From assembly GCF_001870465.1 (NCBI RefSeq), contig NZ_MDGK01000037.1, forward strand, positions 312,501-376,500: DNA of 64,000 bases, read 5' to 3'. Source of the stretch: Pseudomonas extremorientalis. Lineage in GTDB: Bacteria > Pseudomonadota > Gammaproteobacteria > Pseudomonadales > Pseudomonadaceae. The notes beneath the pieces are model-generated. The model saw only the letters and a list, made by a program, of their open reading frames with translations. It ran no database searches and was not told the DNA's origin. Each line of letters opens with the position of its first letter. The stretch's first letter is position 1. This document shows positions 10,678 through 19,597 of this stretch, in pieces. Position numbers and translations under genes: made by a program.

Positions 10678-10772
10678 GGCGCTCTCTCCAAAAATGCGAT
10701 TAGGGGTTTTGGCTGCACCTGCTTGGCCGTTGGCGGCTGAGTAAGGTGAGTGTTTCGGTATATCAGTGAGGT

Positions 10773-11366
10773 TCAGATGCTCCAGCGAGCACTCAACAAA
10801 CGTTCGTTCAACACGTGGGGGTCCAGCGGTTTCGGGCGACGGGCCATGGCGCCGTACAGTGTTTCCAGGGCTTCGTGCAAACGCTGTTCGAGTACTGGCA
10901 CCAACTGCGCCTGGGCACTGCCTTCGCCATACGCGATCTGGCTGTCTTCGGCAAAGATGCCGTGGAGCAATTCCTGGGCCTTCAGCGCCGACAGCACCGG
11001 CTTCAAGGCATAGTCCACCGCCAGCATGTGGGCGATGCTGCCGCCGGTGGCCATCGGCAACACGATCTTGTGGGCCAGGGCGCGTTCGGGCAGCAGGTCC
11101 AGCACGGTCTTCAGCGCGCCGGAGAACGAGGCCTTGTACACCGGCGTAGCGATCACCAGGCCGTCAGCGTTAGCCACTTGTTGCAACAGGTCGATGACCT
11201 TGGGGCTGTCGAAGCGCGCATGCAGCAGGTCCTCAGCCGGGAAGTCCCGTATCTGGTAACTCACCACTTCTACGCCTTTGTCTTGCAACCACTGACGGGT
11301 TTTATCCAGCAATACCCCGGAGCGGGAGCGCTGGCTGGGGCTGCCTCCAAGTGTTACGACCAACAT
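10773..11366 (-). CDS. ssuE: NADPH-dependent FMN reductase
   Basis: The 197-residue flavodoxin-fold reductase starts [20 protein letters not shown], with the phosphate-binding [10 protein letters not shown] loop at residues 7-16, and contains [14 protein letters not shown] in the flavin site. SsuE reduces FMN with NAD(P)H and hands it to SsuD. It is the first gene of ssuEADCBF. The upstream region (about 11430-11520) is unusually AT-rich and shares a short core with the lsfA upstream region, in line with sulfate-starvation control (CysB type) known for ssu operons. Confidence 0.93.
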   Translation of the reverse strand: MLVVTLGGSPSQRSRSGVLLDKTRQWLQDKGVEVVSYQIRDFPAEDLLHARFDSPKVIDLLQQVANADGLVIATPVYKASFSGALKTVLDLLPERALAHKIVLPMATGGSIAHMLAVDYALKPVLSALKAQELLHGIFAEDSQIAYGEGSAQAQLVPVLEQRLHEALETLYGAMARRPKPLDPHVLNERLLSARWSI

Positions 11367-11429
11367 GCAGGAATTCCTTGAGCAGGTGTCGGCGGTTCGC
11401 TGTGTGGCGATGGCGCCAAGATGGAACAG

Positions 11430-11518
11430 ACCTTATCAGCAGATTCATATATCTATAAATCTTATTTTTTCATTTGTTTATTCTTAAAATGCATATATCA
11501 GATATGAAATCGCAGCCG
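11430..11518 (-). promoter_or_regulatory. AT-rich ssu operon upstream region
   Basis: This stretch is over 70% A/T inside a 61% GC genome and lies 65-150 bp before ssuE. On the minus strand it includes AAGAATAAAC (11476-11485), whose first nine bases recur upstream of lsfA. CysB-type activators favour such AT-rich sites, but no operator consensus can be claimed. Confidence 0.45.
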
Positions 11519-11545
11519 AAAAAAAAGGCCGTCGAAACGGCCTCA
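11519..11545 (-). terminator. Intrinsic terminator of lsfA
   Basis: On the minus strand AGGCCGT-TTCG-ACGGCCT is followed directly by eight T residues. It lies 17 bp after the lsfA stop codon and separates lsfA from the ssu promoter. Confidence 0.92.
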
Positions 11546-11562
11546 AAACCCCTGCTATGTGA

Positions 11563-12201
11563 TCAGCGATTCGGTTGTGGTGTCAGGCGCAGGTACGGCT
11601 TCACCGCGCGATAGCCCTTCGGAAAGCGTCTCTTGATCTCTTCCTCATCCTTGAGCGAAGGCACGATCACCACCTCATCACCGTCCTGCCAGTTGGCGGG
11701 CGTGGCGACCTTGTGGCTGTCGGTGAGCTGCAACGAGTCGATGACCCGCAGGATCTCGTGGAAGTTGCGCCCGGTGCTGGCCGGGTAGGTAATGGTCAGG
11801 CGGATCTTCTTGTTCGGGTCGATCACGAACAAGGAACGCACGGTGAGGGTGTCACTGGCGTTGGGGTGGATCAGGTCGTAGAGGTCGGACACTTTGCGAT
11901 CGGCGTCGGCCAGGATCGGGAAGTTGACAACAGTGTTCTGGGTTTCGTTGATGTCTTCGATCCACTTGTGGTGCGAATCCACCGGGTCGACCGACAGGGC
12001 GATGGCCTTGACGCCGCGCTTGGCGAATTCGTCCTTGAGCTTGGCGGTGAAACCCAGCTCGGTGGTGCACACCGGGGTGAAATCCGCCGGGTGGGAAAAC
12101 AGCACACCCCAGCTATCGCCCAGCCATTCGTGGAAACGAATCGTGCCGGCGCTGGAATCCTGTTCGAAGTCGGGGGCGATATCGCCCAGTCTTAGGCTCA
12201 T
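11563..12201 (-). CDS. lsfA: 1-Cys peroxiredoxin (LsfA type)
   Basis: The 212-residue peroxiredoxin has the peroxidatic cysteine at C45 in SHPADFTPVCTTELG and no other cysteine, so it is a 1-Cys (Prx6-type) enzyme that reduces hydroperoxides and needs an external thiol. The C-terminal arm, ending KGYRAVKPYLRLTPQPNR, matches this class. In P. putida, LsfA accumulates under sulfate starvation, and its place directly ahead of ssuE fits that. A good terminator follows, so it is probably its own transcription unit. CAGGAGCC precedes the start. Confidence 0.92.
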   Translation of the reverse strand: MSLRLGDIAPDFEQDSSAGTIRFHEWLGDSWGVLFSHPADFTPVCTTELGFTAKLKDEFAKRGVKAIALSVDPVDSHHKWIEDINETQNTVVNFPILADADRKVSDLYDLIHPNASDTLTVRSLFVIDPNKKIRLTITYPASTGRNFHEILRVIDSLQLTDSHKVATPANWQDGDEVVIVPSLKDEEEIKRRFPKGYRAVKPYLRLTPQPNR

Positions 12202-12435
12202 GGTGTGGCTCCTGGTGAGTGCTTATGGAGCCCACTGTGCATGGATTGTGGATTATTTAAAAAGAATAAATATCAATTTATCTAGACGATAAAGGAATAT
12301 TAAAAATCTGTTCATTGGACGCGGGGGCAGACGAGGAGCAACATCGCTTTCAAGGTTAGAGAAGGCCTTGAGACGCTGTACAAAGAGGGGTCAGGAAGGG
12401 CCTGCGGGGGTTTGGCCCGACTTGAAAGCAAGACA

Positions 12436-12462
12436 CCCTGCCCGGTGTTGCACCGGGCAGGG
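12436..12462 (-). terminator. Stem-loop downstream of the OprD porin
   Basis: CCCTGCCCGGTG and CACCGGGCAGGG are perfect 12-bp arms around a TTG loop, 30 bp beyond the porin stop codon. The following bases on the minus strand are only moderately T-rich (TGTCTTGCTTTC), so it is a strong hairpin but an imperfect intrinsic terminator. Confidence 0.75.
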
Positions 12463-12491
12463 CTTTACAGGCTTACAACAGCGTCACGCTA

Positions 12492-13862
12492 CTAGAACAG
12501 TGGCAGCGAGTAGCTGACGATCAGGCGGTTTTCGTCCTGGGAACGGGTGTTCGCCAGGTCGGTACGCCACATAGCGTTTTTCCAGGCAACACCAAGGTTT
12601 TTCAGCGGGCCTTCCGGAATCACATAGGCAACAGTGATGTCGCGCTCCCACTCGGATTGACCAGTGGTTTCGGCACGACCGTTGTTGTTGGCGATGGTGT
12701 CGATGTCGCTACCTTTCAGGTAAACAACACCAGCGGTCAGGCCAGGTACACCGACTTTTGCGAAGTCATAAGCGTAGCGAGCTTGCCAGGTACGCTCGCC
12801 AGCGCGGGCGAACTTCTGGATCTGCATGTCGGTAGTGATGTAAGCCGACGAGCCGTCGCCCTGGTTCAACCAAGGGAAGTCGCTGCTACCATTGCTGACC
12901 TGGTAACCACCACCGAAGGTGTGACCGGCAACGGTGTACAGGAACAGGCCGCTGTACAGGTTGTTGTCGACCTTGCCTTTACCCGCGTTGAAGTTGTTGT
13001 AGTTACCGCTGGAGTAGTAAGCGGCGGTGTCGCCGTTCTTGCCATCGTCCGAGCTGTTGAAATAACGCAGGTCAGACTTCAGAACGCCTGGACCGATTGC
13101 CCAGTTGTGGGTCAGACCAAGGAAGTGCTGCTTGTAGAAGTCCTCCAGATTGCCGTAGTAGTACTGGGCAGTCAGGTCTTTGGTCAGCTTGTAGTCACCA
13201 CCGGCGTAGTAGAACTTGTTGCTGAACTTGCCGGCATTGTAGTTGGAACTACCGTTAGCGCCGCCAATCGACAGGTTTTCGTTGTTGCTGGAGTTACGGC
13301 CCTTGGCCTTTTCCACCTGACCGGCCACCAAGGTCAAATCCTTGATGTCGTTGGTGGTGATCTGGCCGCCTTGGAAGGTTTGCGGCAGCAGACGACCATC
13401 GTTGGTCACGATAACCGGCAGTTTTGGCTGCAGGGTGCCCAGCTTCAGTTCGGTCTGGGAGATCTTCACCTTACCGGTCACGCCCAGGCTGGCGTAATCG
13501 TGGACGGCTTTGTTGCCGTCGCTTGGGAAGACGGTACCGCCCGAAGCAGTGCCGGTGTAGTTACCGTGATCAGCACGGCTCGAATCCAGACGCACGCCGT
13601 ACAGACCAATCGCGTCAACACCGAACTGCACAGTACCTTGGGTGTAACCCGAGATGAAACGTAGATCGAAGCCTTGGCCCCATTCAGCGTTTTTGCTACG
13701 CGTGTTGGACGTGGCGTTAGGGTGACCGTCACGGTTATCGGTGTTGATGTAGAAGTTACGCAGCCCCAGAGTTGCCTTACTGTCTTCGATGAAACCGGCG
13801 GAGTTTGCCTGCTGGGCAATCGCAGCCAAAGCTACGGCCAACGCCAATGTTGACTTCTTCAT
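12492..13862 (-). CDS. OprD-family outer-membrane porin
   Basis: The 456-residue protein has a signal peptide MKKSTLALAVALAAIAQQAN ending at NSA, then GFIEDSKATLGLRNFYINTD, the standard opening of OprD-family channels. The C-terminus ends in VSYSLPLF, with the terminal phenylalanine needed for barrel assembly. These 18-strand porins admit amino acids, peptides or organic acids; this one resembles the OprE/OprQ branch, but the substrate cannot be read from sequence. GAGAGGAG precedes the start. Its position beside the ssu and tauA remnants could link it to organosulfur uptake, but this is only an inference. Confidence 0.9.
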   Translation of the reverse strand: MKKSTLALAVALAAIAQQANSAGFIEDSKATLGLRNFYINTDNRDGHPNATSNTRSKNAEWGQGFDLRFISGYTQGTVQFGVDAIGLYGVRLDSSRADHGNYTGTASGGTVFPSDGNKAVHDYASLGVTGKVKISQTELKLGTLQPKLPVIVTNDGRLLPQTFQGGQITTNDIKDLTLVAGQVEKAKGRNSSNNENLSIGGANGSSNYNAGKFSNKFYYAGGDYKLTKDLTAQYYYGNLEDFYKQHFLGLTHNWAIGPGVLKSDLRYFNSSDDGKNGDTAAYYSSGNYNNFNAGKGKVDNNLYSGLFLYTVAGHTFGGGYQVSNGSSDFPWLNQGDGSSAYITTDMQIQKFARAGERTWQARYAYDFAKVGVPGLTAGVVYLKGSDIDTIANNNGRAETTGQSEWERDITVAYVIPEGPLKNLGVAWKNAMWRTDLANTRSQDENRLIVSYSLPLF

Positions 13863-14232
13863 GTACCGCTCCTCTCATTTCTAATTTTTGTATTTCTTTG
13901 GTCTCGGGTCTGACGCCCTCGATCCACAGATGCGCGATTAGCGCCAGATAGTGACCACCAAGTCAATCGTAACCTTGTGTGTCTACTACCTTCGTCTAAT
14001 CGCAGTTGATTTGGTCCCTGCAGGGTAATGAGTTTTTCATACACCCAAAAAGAATTATTTCATTCTTTTTCATACGATTCGGGAATAAGCCTTTGCATGA
14101 CGCGAACCCGTCAGCGTAGACGAACCGCTCCACAAGCTAATTCCTAAAGGGTATTTTTTAGCACTTTTTTAGATCGATTAGTGTGGCCGTAAGGTTGCAT
14201 ACGTCACCCACGATCAAAAAGGCGACGCCATC
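13863..14232. promoter_or_regulatory. Porin upstream region with palindrome
   Basis: This 370-bp non-coding stretch precedes the porin. It contains AAAAAGAAT (14047-14055) facing ATTCTTTTT (14062-14070), a perfect 9-bp inverted repeat with a 6-bp spacer, about 185 bp before the start codon. Other parts show no clear gene or RNA. An exact promoter could not be assigned. Confidence 0.5.
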
Positions 14233-14836
14233 ATGGCCAAACGCATATCCTCCCGTCAATTTGTTACAGTTTTTGTGTCACTAATAGTTTCTTTTGGTGT
14301 CAAAGCGGCCGATTTGCCCATCGGCTAGAAAATTGCCTGGCACCATTCAACAGTGGGCCGGAAGTCGTAACCGCCATGGCCTCGGGCGACGTGCAAATCG
14401 GCAACCTCGGTTCCAGCGCCGCTGCCGCAGCGGCATCACGGAATCTATCCATCGTCGCGTTCATCGTATCGGCCCAGATCAATACTTCTGAAGCATCGGT
14501 GGTACGTAAGGACAGCCACATTGACGTACCCAAGGATTTGATCGGTAAAACCATCGCCACGCCGCTTGTCTCAACCTCTCATTAGTAGATTCGAAACCGG
14601 TGCTGAAAATCGCGAAAATGACAGGCGCCGACGCCGCAGACATTCATGAGCTGCTAGCCGGCACGACATTCCCGGATGCCCAGGCACAACAAAACGATGC
14701 GCTGCCAAAAGACGGCACGGTGAAGGCGATCGGGGAGACGGCGAAGCTCTTGGAGTAACAGGGGAAGGTTGAGGTAGTGCTGCCGGATGACTCGGCCTTC
14801 GTGACCGACAAATTCGTCAAGCCCTGCACCCTGTAG
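14233..14836 (+). pseudogene. tauA: Decayed taurine-binding protein gene (tauA relic)
   Basis: Three fragments in three frames read as one TauA. First, MAKRISSRQFVTVFVSLIVS, a signal peptide ending in a stop near 14327. Second (about 14346-14580), FNSGPEVVTAMASGDVQIGN then LSTS-type text ending VPKDLIGKTIATPLVSTSH. Third (about 14590-14836), KIAKMTGADAADIHELLAGT to ETAKLLE-stop-QGKVEVV and DKFVKP. From memory of TauA, FDSG..ALASGDVQIGNLGSS, PEDLIGK and a C-terminal LKEQGKV align in order. Roughly 40 residues near the N-terminus and about 130 in the middle are deleted, so the gene is dead. No tauBCD follows. Confidence 0.82.
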
Positions 14837-14864
14837 GAGCCGGTTAACCGGCTCCTACAGGGTG
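14827..14864. terminator. Perfect 38-bp palindrome, argA terminator-like
   Basis: The half CACCCTGTAGGAGCCGGTT is followed immediately by its exact reverse complement, giving a 38-bp palindrome with no loop mismatch. It begins inside the last codons of the tauA relic and ends five bases before the argA stop codon. A bidirectional terminator role is likely, although there is no T tract. The GTAGGAGCCGG core is a common intergenic element in pseudomonads. Confidence 0.8.
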
Positions 14865-14868
14865 TGGA

Positions 14869-16170
14869 TTACAGGGCCTTCTCGAAGATCTTCGAATTAC
14901 GCTGATAGTTGTACAGCGACGCCCGCGCCGACGGCAGGCGGTCGACACTGCTCGGCACAAACCCCCGCTCACGGAACCAGTGCGCGGTGCGGGTGGTGAG
15001 GACAAACAAGGTCTTCAACCCCTGCGCCCGGGCACGGGCCTGGATGCGCTCCAGCAACACATCGCCACGAGCGCCATGGCGATATTCCGGGTTCACTGCC
15101 AGGCAAGCCAGCTCTCCCGCGTCCGAATCGGCGATCTGATACAGCGCTGCACAGGCGATGATCATGCCTTCGCGCTCCACCACGCTGAACTGCTCGATCT
15201 CACGTTCCAGCACTTCCCGCGAACGGCGTACCAGGATGCCCTGCTCTTCCAGCGGGCTGATCAGGTCGAGCAAACCGCCGACATCCTCAATCGCCGCTTC
15301 GCGCACCTGCTCGAATTGCTCTTGGGCCACCAGCGTACCGCCGCCGTCCCGGGTAAACAGCTCGGTGAGCAAGGCGCCGTCTTCGGCGTAGCTGACAATA
15401 TGGCTGCGCCCTACTCCACCCCGGCACGCTTCGGCGGCGGCATCGAGCAATTCGGCCTGGTAGTTGGTTTTGCCCAGGCGCTGCAGGTGAGCCGGCACCT
15501 GTTGCGGGCGCAGCTCGCGTACCAGGCGGCCGTTTTCATCGATCAAGCCCATATCGGCGCCAAACAGCAGCAGCTTGTCGGCGCCCAGGTCGATGGCGGC
15601 GCGGGTCGCAACGTCTTCGCAGGCCAGGTTGAAGATCTCACCGGTTGGCGAATACCCCAGCGGCGACAGCAACACGATGGAGCGCTCATCCAGCAAGCGA
15701 TTGATACCCTTGCGGTCGACGCGGCGCACTTCGCCAGTGTGATGGTAGTCCACCCCTTCGAGTACACCGATCGGACGTGCCGTCACCAGGTTGCCGCTGG
15801 CAACGCGCAGGCGCGAGCCCTGCATCGGTGACGAGGCCATGTCCATCGACAGGCGCGCTTCGATGGCGATACGCAGATGGCCGACCGCGTCGATCACGCA
15901 CTCCAGGGTTGCGGCATCGGTGATGCGCAAGCCTTCGTGGTAAGCCGGGGTCAGGCCCCGCGCTTCAAGGCGCGCTTCGATCTGTGGGCGCGAACCGTGG
16001 ACCAGTACCAATCGCACACCCAGGCTGTGCAGCAGCACCAGGTCGTGGACGATATTGCCGAAGTTGGGATGTTCCACACCATCGCCAGGCAGCATGACCA
16101 CAAAGGTACAGTCGCGGTGGGCATTGATGTAGGGGGACGCATGGCGAAGCCAGTTAACGTAGTCGGGCAT
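14869..16170 (-). CDS. argA: N-acetylglutamate synthase
   Basis: The 433-residue protein has an N-terminal amino-acid-kinase domain (residues about 1-280, with LVLVHGSRPQIEARL) and a C-terminal GNAT acetyltransferase domain (about 290-433, with ACLAVNPEYRHGARGDVLLE as the acetyl-CoA region and LTTRTAHWFRERGF). It acetylates glutamate with acetyl-CoA, the first step of arginine biosynthesis, and is normally inhibited by arginine through the kinase-like domain. It sits next to argE, 135 bp apart on the same strand. Start MPDYVNWLRHASPYINAHRD fits the family. Confidence 0.95.
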   Translation of the reverse strand: MPDYVNWLRHASPYINAHRDCTFVVMLPGDGVEHPNFGNIVHDLVLLHSLGVRLVLVHGSRPQIEARLEARGLTPAYHEGLRITDAATLECVIDAVGHLRIAIEARLSMDMASSPMQGSRLRVASGNLVTARPIGVLEGVDYHHTGEVRRVDRKGINRLLDERSIVLLSPLGYSPTGEIFNLACEDVATRAAIDLGADKLLLFGADMGLIDENGRLVRELRPQQVPAHLQRLGKTNYQAELLDAAAEACRGGVGRSHIVSYAEDGALLTELFTRDGGGTLVAQEQFEQVREAAIEDVGGLLDLISPLEEQGILVRRSREVLEREIEQFSVVEREGMIIACAALYQIADSDAGELACLAVNPEYRHGARGDVLLERIQARARAQGLKTLFVLTTRTAHWFRERGFVPSSVDRLPSARASLYNYQRNSKIFEKAL

Positions 16171-16305
16171 AGAACCTGGGCCTGTAATAAAAAGCAGCCG
16201 AAAAAGGATGAATCGTGAAAGCGCACGGCGGGCTGATGGTTATCGTCGGAACAGGCTTGGCGACACGCTCACTCTCCTTCTATGTACGAACAGGCAGGGG
16301 TTAAT

Positions 16306-17454
16306 TTATGCAGGTTTCAGGCAGTAATGTTCGATCAGTTCCCGCAATAGACGCACTGTAGGCGTCAAGCGTGACATTTCGAGGTATTCGCCCGGCTGGT
16401 GTGCGCAGGCGATGTCGCCGGGGCCGAGCACCAGGGTTTCACAACCAAGGCGCTGAAGATAAGGCGCTTCGGTGCCGAACGCTACTGCTTCGGCACGATG
16501 GCCGGTCAATCGTTCCGCCACCCGTACCAGTTCGGCATCTTCCGGTTGCTCGAACGGCGGTACTTCGGGGAACAGGGGCGCATAGTCAATCTTGACCTGA
16601 TGGCGCTCGGCCACCGGCTGGAGCTTCTGGCGAATCGCATCGCGCAGCACCTGGGGGTCCATGCCCGGCAGTGGGCGCAGGTCGAACTCCAGGGAACACT
16701 GGCCGCAGATGCGGTTGGGGTTGTCGCCGCCGTGGATGCAACCGAAGTTCATGGTCGGTTGCGGCACGCTGAACTGAGGGTTGCGGTACTCGCGCTGCCA
16801 GGCCAGGCGCAGGCCGCGCAGTTCGCCGATGGCGTCGTGCATGGCTTCAAGCGCGCTGTGGCCCAGGCTGGGGTCCGACGAGTGGCCGCTTTGGCCAAGA
16901 ATATCGATGCGTTCCATCATCACGCCTTTGTGCAGGCGGATCGGCTTGAGGCCGGTCGGCTCGCCGATCACCGCTGCGCGACCCAGCGGGCGGCCCGCTT
17001 CGGCCAGTGCGCGAGCGCCGGACATGGAGCTTTCTTCATCACAGGTGGCGAGAATCAGCAGAGGCTGTTTGAACGGCTGATCCAGCAGCGGCAACACCGC
17101 TTCGATGGCCAGCGCGAAAAAGCCCTTCATGTCGCAGCTGCCCAATCCTACCCAACGGCCGTCAACTTCAGTCAGCTTGAGCGGGTCGGTCTTCCACAGC
17201 GCTGCGTCATAAGGGACGGTATCGCTATGACCCGCCAGCACCAGGCCTCCTGGCCCACTGCCGTAACTGGCCAACAGGTTGAACTTGCCGGGGCTGACTG
17301 GCTGGATGTCGATGGCGAAACCCAGATCCCCCAGCCAAGCGGCGAGCAAGTCGATCACCGGGCGGTTGGTCTGGTCGAGAGAGGCCTGGGTGCAGCTCAC
17401 GGATGGCGCGGCAATCAACGCGGCAAACTGCTCTTTCATGGACGGTAACGGCAT
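16306..17454 (-). CDS. argE: Acetylornithine deacetylase
   Basis: This M20 metallopeptidase has 382 residues from the ATG at 17452-17454 (MPLPSMKEQFAALIAAPSVS), which has GAGAGG upstream; the upstream extension to 17571 is unlikely. Zinc ligands are visible in LAGHSDTVPYD (His and Asp), ATCDEESSMSG (catalytic Glu pair) and the C-terminal LGPGDIACAHQPGEYL. It hydrolyses N-acetylornithine to ornithine. Pairing with argA supports ArgE over DapE. It is divergent from the CYTH/CHAD gene, with about 158 bp between starts. Confidence 0.93.
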   Translation of the reverse strand: MPLPSMKEQFAALIAAPSVSCTQASLDQTNRPVIDLLAAWLGDLGFAIDIQPVSPGKFNLLASYGSGPGGLVLAGHSDTVPYDAALWKTDPLKLTEVDGRWVGLGSCDMKGFFALAIEAVLPLLDQPFKQPLLILATCDEESSMSGARALAEAGRPLGRAAVIGEPTGLKPIRLHKGVMMERIDILGQSGHSSDPSLGHSALEAMHDAIGELRGLRLAWQREYRNPQFSVPQPTMNFGCIHGGDNPNRICGQCSLEFDLRPLPGMDPQVLRDAIRQKLQPVAERHQVKIDYAPLFPEVPPFEQPEDAELVRVAERLTGHRAEAVAFGTEAPYLQRLGCETLVLGPGDIACAHQPGEYLEMSRLTPTVRLLRELIEHYCLKPA

Positions 17455-17612
17455 GCTCGGCCTCTCGACTTCCCGGATGAGCCTCACTATAGAGCCATCT
17501 GCACGACACAATAAACCGTTGCGGCGCGTTGCCGGGCTCAGTCCTGTACACTGCACGACCTTGGCAGCCACTCATTTCCCCGGCTGCGCTCCCGATCCTG
17601 GATGTTCCGGCC

Positions 17613-18980
17613 ATGCAAAAAGAAACTGAAATCAAGCTCCGCGTCAGCCGCGAGACCCTCGCCGCGCTGCGTGAGCACCCGCTCCTGAAAAAACGCAACA
17701 AAAGTGGCTGGGAACGCCGTGAGTTGATGAACCAGTACTTCGACACCCCCGAGCGCGACCTGGCCCAGGCCAAAGTCGCCCTGCGCCTGCGCAAGGACGG
17801 TGACGACATCATCCAGACCCTCAAGACCCGCGGCCAGAGCGTCGCCGGCTTGTCGGAACGTAACGAATACAACTGGGAACTGCCTAAAGCCAAGCTCGAC
17901 GTGAAGAAGCTCGACGGCGAATGCTGGCCCGAGCAACTGGCCGAGCTGGACAAAAAGACCCTCAAGCCGATCTTCACCACCGACTTCGTGCGTGAGCGCG
18001 CCGAAATCGCCTGGGGTCGCGGCAAGGCCAAGGTGGTGATCGAAGCCGCCCTGGATCTGGGCCACGTGGTGGTCGGCAAGCAGAAAGAAGAAATCTGCGA
18101 GCTGGAACTGGAACTGCGCGAAGGCGAACCGGCCGCCCTGCTGGAGTTGGCCGCCGAGCTGGCCGCGACCCTGGCGTTGATGCCGTGCGATATCAGCAAG
18201 GCCGAGCGCGGCTACCGCTTGTACGACGCCAGTAGCTACTCCCTGAGCCTGCCGGCGCCGCAGATCCACGCTGAAATGCCGCTGGACGATGCCTTCGCTG
18301 CGATCATGTGGCACCTGCTGGGCAGCAGCCAACGCCTGGCCGAGCAATACCGTTTCAATGGCCACTGGCGCCTGCTGCAAGACTGGGTCGACAACCTCGG
18401 CGAACTGCGTGCCCTGGTCGGCAGCCTTGGCCAGGCGGCACCGCGTCAGTCCACCAGCGAACTGCGCAGCGCACTCGATGCCCTGCTGGAAGACTGGCGT
18501 CCACTGGTACAGGCCGGTGATGACGACGAGGACATCCGCAAAGCCGCACCGGAACAGTTCGCCGAAGAACTGGACGACGTGCGCTGGGGCCTGTTCTCAC
18601 TGAACGCTTCACGCTGGCTGCTCGCCCGCACCTGGACCACCGACCGCACCGTGCGTGGCAACCGCCAGGGCGCCGCGCAAATCACCAACTGGCTGCCGCG
18701 CCTGCTGGCCGACGACGCTGTCGCCCTGCAACTGCCGCGCTACCAGCAACAGCCGGAAGACCTGGCCGAGCAACTGCCGCGTATCGAACGCATCCAGGCC
18801 TGGCTGCACCATGCGCGCCAGGTGGTCGACATTCCGGAACTGGACCGTCTGTACGGCGAGCTGAACAAGTTGGTGCAACTGGCCAACCAGCCGATTACCG
18901 ATGAGTCGCTGGATGCGCGGATGCATCAGGCGATTGCGGTGTATCAAAACCGGGCGTGGAAGACTCTGCTGCGTCTGTAA
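17613..18980 (+). CDS. Inorganic triphosphatase with CYTH and CHAD domains
   Basis: The protein has 455 residues from the ATG at 17613. The CYTH domain opens with KETEIKLRV, which carries the ExExK metal/triphosphate signature at residues 3-9, and continues to about residue 200 with the repeated charged strands of the triphosphate tunnel. The C-terminal CHAD domain (about 215-455) is helical and histidine/arginine-rich and is associated with polyphosphate binding. E. coli YgiF has this architecture and hydrolyses inorganic triphosphate. Ppx and Ppk are also in this window but 43 kb away. An older label is adenylate cyclase-like. Confidence 0.9.
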   Translation: MQKETEIKLRVSRETLAALREHPLLKKRNKSGWERRELMNQYFDTPERDLAQAKVALRLRKDGDDIIQTLKTRGQSVAGLSERNEYNWELPKAKLDVKKLDGECWPEQLAELDKKTLKPIFTTDFVRERAEIAWGRGKAKVVIEAALDLGHVVVGKQKEEICELELELREGEPAALLELAAELAATLALMPCDISKAERGYRLYDASSYSLSLPAPQIHAEMPLDDAFAAIMWHLLGSSQRLAEQYRFNGHWRLLQDWVDNLGELRALVGSLGQAAPRQSTSELRSALDALLEDWRPLVQAGDDDEDIRKAAPEQFAEELDDVRWGLFSLNASRWLLARTWTTDRTVRGNRQGAAQITNWLPRLLADDAVALQLPRYQQQPEDLAEQLPRIERIQAWLHHARQVVDIPELDRLYGELNKLVQLANQPITDESLDARMHQAIAVYQNRAWKTLLRL

Positions 18981-18999
18981 GGCCGCTATCACCAGCCTG

Positions 19000-19470
19000 T
19001 CAGCGCAATACTGGCAGGCTGGTGGTGGATTTGATCTCGGATAAAGCCACAATCGAATTAACCTCCTGAATCCCAGGCACCATCGACAGTTTCTCGAAGA
19101 AAAACCGCTCATACGCCTCGATGTCCGAGGTGACGATACGCAGCAGAAAGTCCACCGCCCCCATCAGCACATAACACTCCAGCACTTCCGGGAACCCGCG
19201 AATCGCATCGGTGAACTCGGTGAAGTTGGAGCGGCCGTGGGCGTTGAGTTTCACCTCGGCGAATATCTGCGTGTTGAGGCCGATCTTCTTGCGATCCAGC
19301 AAGGTCACCTGGCCACGAATCACACCCTCTTCCTTGAGCCGTTGGATACGTCGCCAGCAAGGCGACTGGGACAGGCCGACCTGTTCGGCGATCTGCGCGC
19401 TGGAGAGAGAAGCGTCTTTTTGCAACAGGGCCAGGATACGGCGGTCGTAGGCGTCCAACTCGCTGTGCAT
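19000..19470 (-). CDS. Lrp/AsnC family transcriptional regulator
   Basis: The protein has 156 residues from the ATG at 19468-19470, which has GGAGGG eight bases upstream. An N-terminal winged helix-turn-helix (about 5-60) reads LDAYDRRILALLQKDASLSS and SQSPCWRRIQRLKEEGVIRG. A RAM/ACT-like ligand domain follows, including FPEVLECYVLMGAVDFLLRI and ending near IVALSEIKSTTSLPVLR. This pattern is typical of local Lrp-type regulators that respond to amino acids. It is divergent from the small ACT-like gene at 19598, a possible target; the effector is unknown. Confidence 0.9.
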   Translation of the reverse strand: MHSELDAYDRRILALLQKDASLSSAQIAEQVGLSQSPCWRRIQRLKEEGVIRGQVTLLDRKKIGLNTQIFAEVKLNAHGRSNFTEFTDAIRGFPEVLECYVLMGAVDFLLRIVTSDIEAYERFFFEKLSMVPGIQEVNSIVALSEIKSTTSLPVLR

Positions 19471-19597
19471 ATAAATACCCTCCATCGCACTTATTCTGAA
19501 TTGATTGATTCGATTTTCGACAAATAAGGCCCATCTTAGATAAGAAATCTCCCGTGGCGAATGTAAAAATTTCTCCAGTCGAATCCGGAGCTTTCCC

